A DNA stretch of 64,000 bases from Archangium gephyra (GTDB lineage Bacteria; Myxococcota; Myxococcia; Myxococcales; Myxococcaceae): the NCBI RefSeq assembly GCF_001027285.1, contig NZ_CP011509.1:8394501-8458500 (forward strand), read 5' to 3'. This document shows, piece after piece, positions 16,616 through 29,268 of the stretch. The number at the start of each line of letters is the position of its first letter. Positions within the stretch are counted from its first letter, which is position 1. The notes under the pieces were generated by a model, which saw only the letters and a program-made list of their open reading frames with translations, made no database searches and was not told where the DNA came from. A program made the translations under genes and the position numbers.

Positions 16616-17242
16616 GTGGCGAGCGAGACGGTGGCACAAGAGGGAGCGGCTCGGAAGGTGTCTCTGCGCGAGGAGCTGACGGCGCGGCGCAAGGCGATGA
16701 CGCCGGATATCATCGACGAGCGCGGGCTGAAGGTGCAGTCCAGGTTCCTGGCGACACCTTATTACCAAAAGGCGAGGACGGTGGCGCTCTACGCCCCCAT
16801 TCGGGGTGAAGTGCCCACGCGGGACATCCTCATCGCGGCACTGCAGGACGAGAAGATCGTCTGCTATCCGCTGTCCCACGTCCATGGACGCATCCTGTCC
16901 TTCCGGGCCATCAAGTCCGAGGCGGAGCTGGAGCCGGGCAGGCTCGGAGTACGCGAGCCCACCAACTCCGCCGAGCTCATCCCGGTGGATCAGATCGATC
17001 TGTTCGTGGTGCCCGGACTGGGCTTCACACGGGACGGCAAGCGGCTGGGCCGGGGCGGCGGCTACTACGACGCCACCCTGAAGGCGGCCTCCGCGCGCAG
17101 CCGCCGGGTGGGGCTGGCCTTCGGCGACCAGGTCGTCGACACCATGCCGACAACGAATGACGACGTGGACATGGACCTCGTCGTCACCGAGTCGGAGACA
17201 CTGCGCGGGCTCTACCGCGACTGGGACTTCCTGGACACGTGA
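16616..17242 (+). CDS. 5-formyltetrahydrofolate cyclo-ligase
   Basis: This enzyme converts 5-formyl-THF to 5,10-methenyl-THF with ATP, returning stored folate to one-carbon metabolism. Visible family features are the basic N-terminal SLREELTARRKAM, the middle YAPIRGEVPT, and the phosphate-binding LGRGGGYYDATL near residue 145. The GTG at 16616 follows a GGGAG ribosome site and gives 208 residues, the normal size. The open frame extends back to 16469, but that would run through the 6S RNA and is rejected. The stop overlaps the start of the ymdB-like gene. Confidence 0.9.
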   Translation: MASETVAQEGAARKVSLREELTARRKAMTPDIIDERGLKVQSRFLATPYYQKARTVALYAPIRGEVPTRDILIAALQDEKIVCYPLSHVHGRILSFRAIKSEAELEPGRLGVREPTNSAELIPVDQIDLFVVPGLGFTRDGKRLGRGGGYYDATLKAASARSRRVGLAFGDQVVDTMPTTNDDVDMDLVVTESETLRGLYRDWDFLDT

Positions 17243-18030
17243 AAGTACTCTTCATGGGCGATGTGGTGGGCAAGCCAGGCGTCACGGCGGTGCGCACCCT
17301 TCTTCCCAAGCTCATCGCGCGCCACTCGGTGGATCTCGTCATCGCCAACGCTGAAAACAGCGAGGGCGGTGCCGGGATCTCCCCCGAGTCGGCCGAAGCG
17401 CTGCTCGCCAGTGAGGTCAACCTCCTGACGAGCGGCAACCATTTCTGGACCAAGAAGCAGATCCTCCCGTGGGTGGAGGAGAATCCGCACCTGCTCCTGC
17501 GGCCGGCCAACTACCCCAAGGGGGCGCCGGGCCGGGGGCACACCGTCATCCAGACACCGGATGGACGCAAGCTCGGGGTGCTCAACCTCGAGGGGCGCGT
17601 CAACATGAAGCCCCTGGACAACCCGTTCACGGTGGCGCCGGATCTGGTGGCGGAGCTGCGCAAGCAGACGCCCTGCATCCTGGTGGACATGCACTGCGAG
17701 GCCACCAGCGAGAAGAACGCCATGGGCGCCCACCTGGACGGCAAGGTGTCCGCCGTGGTGGGCACCCACACCCACGTGCAGACGGCCGACGAGCGGATTC
17801 TTCCCGGCGGCACGGCCTACATCACCGACGTGGGCATGTGTGGCCCGCTGGACTCCGTCATCGGGATGAAGAAGGAGTCCTCCATCGAGCGCTTCATCAC
17901 CCTGCGCCACGTGCCCTACGAGCTGGCCAAGAACCTGGTCTACCTGCAGGGCGTCATCATCGACATGGATGACAAGACGGGCAAGGCGCGCGGCATCGAG
18001 CGCATCCGCGAGCACCTGCCGGGAACCTGA
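17239..18030 (+). CDS. ymdB: YmdB-family metallophosphoesterase
   Basis: This 263-residue protein matches the TIGR00282/YmdB family, two-metal phosphodiesterases that in Bacillus hydrolyse 2',3'- or 3',5'-cyclic nucleotides and affect biofilm and motility decisions. Metal-site motifs in order are FMGDVVGKPG near residue 5, ANAENSEGG near 36, SGNHFWTKK near 64, VDMHCEATSEK near 149 and VGTHTHVQTADE near 173. The GTG start overlaps the TGA of the cyclo-ligase (GTGA), so the two are translationally coupled. Confidence 0.9.
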   Translation: MKVLFMGDVVGKPGVTAVRTLLPKLIARHSVDLVIANAENSEGGAGISPESAEALLASEVNLLTSGNHFWTKKQILPWVEENPHLLLRPANYPKGAPGRGHTVIQTPDGRKLGVLNLEGRVNMKPLDNPFTVAPDLVAELRKQTPCILVDMHCEATSEKNAMGAHLDGKVSAVVGTHTHVQTADERILPGGTAYITDVGMCGPLDSVIGMKKESSIERFITLRHVPYELAKNLVYLQGVIIDMDDKTGKARGIERIREHLPGT

Positions 18031-18098
18031 GCGGCGCTCACGGCGCGTGACGTCCTTTGTCCAACCTGCCCGTGTTTTCGGGTAGGTTGCGCGGCGTC

Positions 18099-19361
18099 AT
18101 GTCCGAAAATCCGCTGCGCAAGGCGACCCCCCAGGAGCAGTTCGAGGAAGTGACCCGCGGCACCATGGACATCCAGGTGCCCGAGGAGCTCAAGAAGAAG
18201 CTCGAGCGCTCGTATGAGACGGGCAAGCCGCTCATCATCAAGGCGGGCTTCGATCCGAGCCGGCCGGACCTGCACCTGGGCCACTCGCTGCTGCTCACGC
18301 GCATGCGGCGCTTCCAGGAGTTCGGCCACCAGGTGGTGTTCCTCATCGGTGACTTCACCGCGCTGATCGGCGACCCCTCCGGGAAGAACGTCACGCGCCC
18401 CGCCCTCACCCGCGACGAGGTGAAGGTCAACGCGAAGACGTACCAGGATCAGGTCTTCAAGGTGCTGGACGCGGCGAAGACGCAGGTGCGCTTCAACTCC
18501 GAGTGGTTGGACAAGCTGGGCACCGAGGGGATGATCCGCCTGGCGGCGCGCTACTCGGTGCAGCGCATGCTGGAGCGCGACGACTTCAAGACGCGCTTCC
18601 GGGAGAACCGCTCCATCTCCATCCACGAGTTCCTCTACCCGCTGCTGCAGGGCTACGACTCGGTGGCGCTCAAGGCGGACGTGGAGCTGGGCGCGACGGA
18701 TCAGCTCTTCAACCTGCTGGTGGGCCGGCAGCTGATGAAGGAAGAGGGCATGGAGCCGCAGGTCATCATGACCGGGCCCATCCTCGAGGGCCTGGACGCG
18801 AAGATGGTCGACGGGAAGATCGTCGGCGACAAGATGTCCAAGAGCCTGGACAACTACGTGGGCATCAGTGATCCGCCGGAGCAGATCTACGGCAAGCTGA
18901 TGAGCATCACGGACGATCTGATGTGGCGGTACTACGAGCTGCTGTCGTCGCGGACGCTCAAGGAGCTGGGCGAGCTGAAGCAGAAGGTGACGAGCGGGGA
19001 GCTGCATCCGAAGGCGGCCAAGTCGGGCTTCGCGCAGGAGATGGCGGCGCGCTTCCACGACGCGGAGTCGGCCCAGAAGGCGATGCAGGCCTGGGAGGAG
19101 CGCTACTCGCAGAAGAAGATCGTCGCCGAGGACCAGCCGCTGGTGGAGGTGGCGATGGGCGGAGCACCAAAGCTGCCGCTGGCGAAGGCGCTGGCCGAGG
19201 CGAAGCTGGTGGCGTCCGTCACGGAGGCGCGCAAGCTGATGGGCCAGGGCGGCGTGCGGGTGAACGGGGAGAAGGCCACGGACCCCAAGCACGAGCTGGA
19301 TGCGGGCGAGTACCTGGTGCAGGTGGGCAAGCACAAGTCCGCGCGCCTCAAGCTGGCGTGA
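18099..19361 (+). CDS. tyrS: Tyrosyl-tRNA synthetase
   Basis: This class I synthetase charges tRNA-Tyr. The signature DLHLGHSLLL (HIGH motif) is near residue 57 and KMSKSLDNY near 246. A C-terminal S4 RNA-binding domain covers roughly residues 345-420 (VTEARKLMGQGGVRVNGEK). At 420 residues it fits the bacterial enzyme. The ATG at 18099 is chosen over the earlier in-frame ATG at 18057 because the family starts here. The gene is followed by palindromic repeat copy D. Confidence 0.95.
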   Translation: MSENPLRKATPQEQFEEVTRGTMDIQVPEELKKKLERSYETGKPLIIKAGFDPSRPDLHLGHSLLLTRMRRFQEFGHQVVFLIGDFTALIGDPSGKNVTRPALTRDEVKVNAKTYQDQVFKVLDAAKTQVRFNSEWLDKLGTEGMIRLAARYSVQRMLERDDFKTRFRENRSISIHEFLYPLLQGYDSVALKADVELGATDQLFNLLVGRQLMKEEGMEPQVIMTGPILEGLDAKMVDGKIVGDKMSKSLDNYVGISDPPEQIYGKLMSITDDLMWRYYELLSSRTLKELGELKQKVTSGELHPKAAKSGFAQEMAARFHDAESAQKAMQAWEERYSQKKIVAEDQPLVEVAMGGAPKLPLAKALAEAKLVASVTEARKLMGQGGVRVNGEKATDPKHELDAGEYLVQVGKHKSARLKLA

Positions 19362-19373
19362 CACCAACAAACA

Positions 19374-19475
19374 CCCCTCTCCCCTCGGGAGAGGGACAGG
19401 GTGAGGGTGCCACGCTCCCCTGGTTGCCCCTGTACGCCACCCCCTCTCCCTCTGGGAGAGGGCTGGGGTGAGGGT
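19374..19475 (+). repeat. Dimeric palindromic intergenic repeat, copy D
   Basis: Two units as in copies A and B, in the same orientation, between tyrS and the EndoU-like gene. It ends 15 bp before that gene's ATG and so would form most of its untranslated leader if transcription starts upstream. Confidence 0.85.
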
Positions 19476-19490
19476 ATCCTCCGCGGACCC

Positions 19491-20516
19491 ATGCGGACCC
19501 TCCCCCTGCTGCTGATTGCCCTATGTACCCTCCCCTTCCGAGCCCATGCCTCGGGCGCCTTCGTCTCCGGCACCCGGCTGGAGGCGGTGGCGGAACCCGA
19601 GTCCACCCAGGTCGTCTTCACCGTCGAGCCGGACAAGGCCTACCCCGTCCTCAAGAAGGGAGGCCCCGGGCGCGCGTGGTGCAAGCTGAAGGGCGCCACG
19701 CGCGAGGGCTGGGTGAAGTGCGACGGCACGGCGGAGCTGCCGGAGCAGCCGCGGATGAGCGGTGAGTACCTGGCCTCGAAGGACCGGGCCCCGGAGGCCG
19801 CTCCCATGCCAGCCAACATCCCCCAGGCCTCGGGCTGCGCGACCCGCTGCAACAACCCGCCCCTGTTCCGCCAGCTCCCCGCGCTCAAGCCGGTGGACCG
19901 CGAGGTGCTCGGCATGTGCCCGGCACGGCCGGACGCCTCGGTGAGCCGCGGCGACGTCCAGCGCTTCATGTCCGCGCACCTCGACGACCCGCGCATCCAG
20001 CGGGCCCTGTCCGCCGCGGGCCGCCCGGGCTCGCGCCAGGGGAACCTCGAGTGGCTCACCGGCCTGTGGGTCAGCACCGGGCCGCGCAACGCCTTCACCC
20101 ACGTCTTCTGCGGCGACGAGTGGCTGGACAAGAACATCGGCGGGCTGCACTACCTGCCGCGCTACGCCCAGCTCGAGTCCGAGGGGAAGCTGTGCTTCGA
20201 CGGCCCGGCGCGCGGCGGAAAGGCGCTCCAGGGCTCGCAGTACCTCATCCGCTTCCGCGGCGTGGCCCCCTGGTCCTGCGCCGAGAAGAAGCTCGGCGGC
20301 TTCGCGCAGGCGGAGGATCCCGTGGCCATGGTCGCCGTGGGCACCCGCGCCTTCGCCCGCTGCTGCGCGCGCGATGGAGCCAAGAAGGAGGGCGGCGTGT
20401 ACTCGGCGCCGGACCTCGGAGGCAAGGCGTGGCGCATCTGGTGCGGGACGCGCAATGGCACCTACGGCATCGCCACCCTCTACCCCACCGACGAGCGCCC
20501 CACCTGCGGCGAGTGA
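19491..20516 (+). CDS. Secreted EndoU/XendoU-like domain protein
   Basis: The 341-residue protein begins with a signal peptide (about 1-21, ending RAHA). A small domain with AWCKL and GWVKC, resembling a bacterial SH3 fold, follows. The C-terminal part carries FTHVFCGD near residue 203 and GLHYLPRYAQLESEG near 217, matching the two-His pattern HVF-G-E ... G-H-N-W of EndoU RNases. Several cysteines suggest disulfides outside the cytoplasm. EndoU domains occur as secreted RNase toxins; whether this one is active is not shown, and no immunity gene is evident. The earlier in-frame start at 19401 lies inside the repeat and is not used. Confidence 0.65.
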   Translation: MRTLPLLLIALCTLPFRAHASGAFVSGTRLEAVAEPESTQVVFTVEPDKAYPVLKKGGPGRAWCKLKGATREGWVKCDGTAELPEQPRMSGEYLASKDRAPEAAPMPANIPQASGCATRCNNPPLFRQLPALKPVDREVLGMCPARPDASVSRGDVQRFMSAHLDDPRIQRALSAAGRPGSRQGNLEWLTGLWVSTGPRNAFTHVFCGDEWLDKNIGGLHYLPRYAQLESEGKLCFDGPARGGKALQGSQYLIRFRGVAPWSCAEKKLGGFAQAEDPVAMVAVGTRAFARCCARDGAKKEGGVYSAPDLGGKAWRIWCGTRNGTYGIATLYPTDERPTCGE

Positions 20517-20557
20517 GCCGAAACCGCGACGGCCGGGGTACAATCCGGGAACCTCGA

Positions 20558-20599
20558 TACCCTCACCCTGTCCCTCTCCCGGGGGGAGAGGGGTGGGGC
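20558..20599 (-). repeat. Single unit of the palindromic intergenic repeat, copy E
   Basis: One reverse-oriented unit, with ACCCTCACCC followed by CCCTCTCCC and GGGAGAGGGG, after the EndoU-like gene. The second unit found in the other copies is absent. The remainder of the 224-bp gap before the next gene shows no further feature. Confidence 0.75.
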
Positions 20600-20739
20600 T
20601 CGAAGCTGGAGACAGGTGCGCATCCGGAGGCTCGTAGCCGGGGTGACACGCTCGTCAGGAATCCCGGATCCACGACTCGGGAACAGCCCGGCGGGACTCC
20701 TGTGGAGCGCCCCTTCCCTGCCGGGGCATACTGCGGCCC

Positions 20740-21432
20740 ATGTGTGGCCGCGTCACCATCCAGACCCCCGCCCTGGCGATCGCTCGTGAGTTCGCCCTCA
20801 CCGGCATCCGCACCGCCCTCGAGCGCCCCCGCTACAACCTCGCCCCCACCCAGCTCATGCCCGTCGTCATCAACGACGGCGAGCGCATGCTGGATGCCTA
20901 CCGCTGGGGCCTCATCCCCTCCTGGGCCAAGGAGGCCGCCATCGGCAACAAGCTCATCAACGCCCGCGGCGAGACCGTCTCCGAGAAGCCCAGCTTCCGC
21001 TCCGCCCTCAAGCGCCGCCGCTGCCTCGTGCTCGTGGACGGCTGGTACGAGTGGAAGCAGAGCACGAAGCCCAAGACGCCCTACCTCTTCCGCCGCAAGG
21101 ACGGCCGCCCCATGGCCTTCGCCGGCCTCTGGGAAGAATGGACCGCCCCCGACACGGGCGAGCTCCTCCGCACCTGCACCGTCATCACCACCGGCCCCAA
21201 CCACCTCATGGCCCCCATCCATGACCGCATGCCCGTCATCCTCTCGCCCGAGGCCCAGACGCTGTGGCTGCGTCCGGAGCCCCAGGAGGCCTCGGTGCTC
21301 CAGCCCCTGCTCGTGCCCAACGAAGACGAGCCCCTCGAGGCCTGGGAGGTGGCGCGCGTGGTGAACTCTCCCACGAACGACGTGGTGGCCTGTGTGGAGC
21401 GCGTGGCCAGCCAGTCCACGCTCCTGGTCTGA
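20740..21432 (+). CDS. yedK: HMCES/YedK (SRAP) protein, abasic-site DNA crosslinker
   Basis: SRAP-family proteins protect abasic sites in single-stranded DNA by covalent linkage through Cys2. The required N-terminal MCGR is present (Cys2 after Met removal). The other active-site residues are NARGET near residue 78, GWYEW near 107, and HDRMPVIL near 170. At 230 residues it fits the family. It is not next to an SOS gene here. No LexA box was recognised in the upstream gap. Confidence 0.93.
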   Translation: MCGRVTIQTPALAIAREFALTGIRTALERPRYNLAPTQLMPVVINDGERMLDAYRWGLIPSWAKEAAIGNKLINARGETVSEKPSFRSALKRRRCLVLVDGWYEWKQSTKPKTPYLFRRKDGRPMAFAGLWEEWTAPDTGELLRTCTVITTGPNHLMAPIHDRMPVILSPEAQTLWLRPEPQEASVLQPLLVPNEDEPLEAWEVARVVNSPTNDVVACVERVASQSTLLV

Positions 21433-21456
21433 GTCCCCCAGCAGAGAAGCGCCCCC

Positions 21457-21603
21457 ATGGACGGAATCAAGGTCTTCCTGATCATCCTCGCGGGCGGTGC
21501 CGCCATGGGCACCCTCTGGGGGCTCTACAAGTGGCTCATCGGCGAGCCCACCGATGACCCGACCCACTCCCCCGACCACGACTCGAGCGACGACTACGAG
21601 TGA
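21457..21603 (+). CDS. Small single-pass membrane protein (48 aa)
   Basis: ATG at 21457, stop TGA at 21601-21603, 24 bp after yedK. One hydrophobic segment (about residues 4-27, VFLIILAGGAAMGTLWGLYK) is followed by a highly acidic tail of Asp, Glu, Ser and Pro. The gene is too short for most gene finders, but codon use is typical. Function unknown. Confidence 0.5.
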   Translation: MDGIKVFLIILAGGAAMGTLWGLYKWLIGEPTDDPTHSPDHDSSDDYE

Positions 21604-21618
21604 CGGGCGCCCCGCCGC

Positions 21619-21825
21619 CTAGTCGCCGAAGATCTTCCGGAAGAAGCGCACCACCGAGAACGACACGGCCGTGTCGTCCGGCCGGCCCCGGGTGTCCTCC
21701 TCCAGCGCGACGGGAGGCTTCTGCGCCTCCGGCTCCACGGAGAAGACGCTGAACTCGTCGTCGCCGCCGAGCGCGTTGAGCGCCTTGCGCGAGGCATTTC
21801 CACGTGTGGGCTTCTGTTCGGACAT
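21619..21825 (-). CDS. Small hypothetical protein (68 aa)
   Basis: The ATG at 21825 follows a GGGAGG ribosome site. The protein is hydrophilic with a conserved-looking start MSEQKPTRGNASRKAL and an amphipathic C-terminal stretch VVRFFRKIFGD that could associate with membrane. It is convergent with the preceding small membrane protein gene. I do not recognise it. Confidence 0.55.
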   Translation of the reverse strand: MSEQKPTRGNASRKALNALGGDDEFSVFSVEPEAQKPPVALEEDTRGRPDDTAVSFSVVRFFRKIFGD

Positions 21826-21873
21826 GGGCCTACCTCCCGGTGTGCGCCGCGCGCCAGTGTAGGACGAGCCCCG

Positions 21874-22500
21874 TCACGGCGCCACGGGGGCCGGGGCGGA
21901 CGGAGCCTTGCGGCGCAGGCCCACCACGTACACCTCCATGCTGGCGCCCCGGGTGGCCTCGGGACGCACCAGCTTCACCTCCTCGAAGCCGGCGCGCACC
22001 TCGTCGCGGAACTCCTCGAACTCGCCGCCCATGAAGAGCTTGGCCACGAAGGCCGAGCCCGGACGGCCCCGCGTCACCGCCAGCTCCAGCGCCTTGCGTG
22101 CCAGCCGCAGGCTGCGGGCCTCGTCCGTGGTGCGGATGCCACTCGTCTTGGGCGCCATGTCCGAGATGACCGCGTCGTAGGGCCCGTCGTACAGCTCGCT
22201 CAGCTTCGCGTCGAAGTCGTCGGCCAGCACGTCCAGCACCGCCGTCTTCACGAAGGGCTGCGAGAAGGGCCGGATGGCGACGATGTCCACCCCGATGACC
22301 CGGCCGTTGGGGCCCACCGCGTCGGCCAATATCTGCAGGAAGCCGCCCGGCGCGGCCCCCAGGTCGAGCACCGTGGCGCCCTTCTTCAAGAAGGGGTAGC
22401 GCTTGAGGATCTCATCCACCTTGAAGGCGGAGCGGGCCCTCAACCCTTCTTGCTTGGCTTTCTTGAAATAGTGGTCTTTCGGACGGTAGGGCTTGCCCAT
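21874..22500 (-). CDS. rlmE: 23S rRNA 2'-O-ribose U2552 methyltransferase
   Basis: RlmE (FtsJ/RrmJ) methylates the A-loop of 23S rRNA during 50S assembly. The SAM-binding motif VLDLGAAPGGFLQ is near residue 46. The K-D-K-E catalytic set is present: Lys in ARSAFKVDEI, Asp in AVISDMAPKTSG, Lys in FVAKLFMGGE and Glu in ASMEVYVVG. At 208 residues it has the normal length. The ATG at 22500 (MGKPYRPKDHY) is preferred to one 7 codons upstream, which has no ribosome site. A short Ala/Pro tail is added at the C terminus. Confidence 0.92.
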   Translation of the reverse strand: MGKPYRPKDHYFKKAKQEGLRARSAFKVDEILKRYPFLKKGATVLDLGAAPGGFLQILADAVGPNGRVIGVDIVAIRPFSQPFVKTAVLDVLADDFDAKLSELYDGPYDAVISDMAPKTSGIRTTDEARSLRLARKALELAVTRGRPGSAFVAKLFMGGEFEEFRDEVRAGFEEVKLVRPEATRGASMEVYVVGLRRKAPSAPAPVAP

Positions 22501-22593
22501 GGCGATGGGGCTCCCTACCATCGGCTACTGTCTTCGGGAAGCCGGAGCAGTGACGGGTGTCGTGGACCCGTGAAACGGCGGACCGGAGGGGCC

Positions 22594-23001
22594 ATGCGAC
22601 TGTTCAGCGTGACGACGGCGGTGTGCGTCTCCCTGCTGACAGCGGCCTGCGCGGCGGGGTGTTGGTACCGCGCGGAGCAGCTGCGCACGGAGGCGGACTG
22701 GCTGCTGGAGCGCAGCAAGGCCCAGGCGAGCGAGTTCGCCCAGAGTTTCAACGACACCCTGGCCACCCAGCAGCTGGAGACGTTCGCCAGGCGCCGGGCC
22801 GTGCTGGAGCGGGCGCACCTGTGGCAGCGCGGCCAGGCACTGGGCATCATGTTCACCGTCATGGCGGGCGCCTGTGCCTGGGTGCTGAGCCTGATGCGCC
22901 GCCTGGATGGCGAGCTGGAAGAGGCGAGCCGGGAGCTGGAGGAGGCGAAGGCCGCCGAGCCGGTCCCCCTGGGAGCCACCGTCCGGCCCTCGCGTTCCTA
23001 G
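22594..23001 (+). CDS. Two-pass membrane protein (135 aa), unknown function
   Basis: ATG at 22594 with a GGAGG ribosome site directly upstream. Hydrophobic segments span about residues 4-23 and 82-99, with an Arg/Glu/Gln-rich helical loop between them and a coiled-coil-like C-terminal tail (LDGELEEASRELEEAKA). The layout resembles a small sensor or stator-like protein, but no known domain is evident. It is divergent from rlmE. Confidence 0.65.
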   Translation: MRLFSVTTAVCVSLLTAACAAGCWYRAEQLRTEADWLLERSKAQASEFAQSFNDTLATQQLETFARRRAVLERAHLWQRGQALGIMFTVMAGACAWVLSLMRRLDGELEEASRELEEAKAAEPVPLGATVRPSRS

Positions 23002-23064
23002 AGGACTCGCGGCGCGAGGAGCGCGCTGGTATGGACTCTCCCACCCTTGACGGGGAGGAGGAAC

Positions 23065-23352
23065 ATGCCGGGCTGCGCGCACTGCGGAGGCGAACTCGAC
23101 ATCGTGGGCAACCAGGTGGGGCGGCGGGACACCTGCCCCCATTGCGGCGAGGAGGTCCACTCGTGCCGCAACTGCCGCCACTTCGACGTGACGGTGGCCA
23201 AGCAGTGCAAGGAGCCCTTCGCCGAGGTGCCCTCGGACAAGGACGAGGCCAACTTCTGTGAGCTCTTCCAGGTGGGCGAGGGCGGCCTCCACGCCAAGGA
23301 GAACAAGGACTCGCTGCTGTCCGCCGCCGAGTCCCTCTTCAAGAAGAAGTAA
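23065..23352 (+). CDS. Small zinc-ribbon protein (95 aa)
   Basis: ATG at 23065 with a strong GGGGAGGAGG site. The first 45 residues hold three CxxC pairs: CAHC, CPHC and CRNC. Single Cys residues near 48 and 64 follow, consistent with two zinc sites. The rest is acidic and ends in KKK. Probably a small nucleic-acid or protein-binding zinc ribbon. No function can be assigned. Confidence 0.65.
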   Translation: MPGCAHCGGELDIVGNQVGRRDTCPHCGEEVHSCRNCRHFDVTVAKQCKEPFAEVPSDKDEANFCELFQVGEGGLHAKENKDSLLSAAESLFKKK

Positions 23353-23530
23353 CGGACGCACACCCGAGCGCTCCGCCCCGTGCGCGGCGAGCGAGCGGGA
23401 ACACTTCCCCTCCTGGCCGTCGAGCCAAATGTTCAGCGGAGGGCGGGAGCCCGGACGACACCCACCAGCTGACGCCTCGCACCGCTGAAAAGGAGAGCGA
23501 GCGCCAGGCCACTCCCGCTCGGGGGGCCGC

Positions 23531-29256
<5,726 letters not shown>

Positions 29257-29268
29257 GAACTCCCCGTC

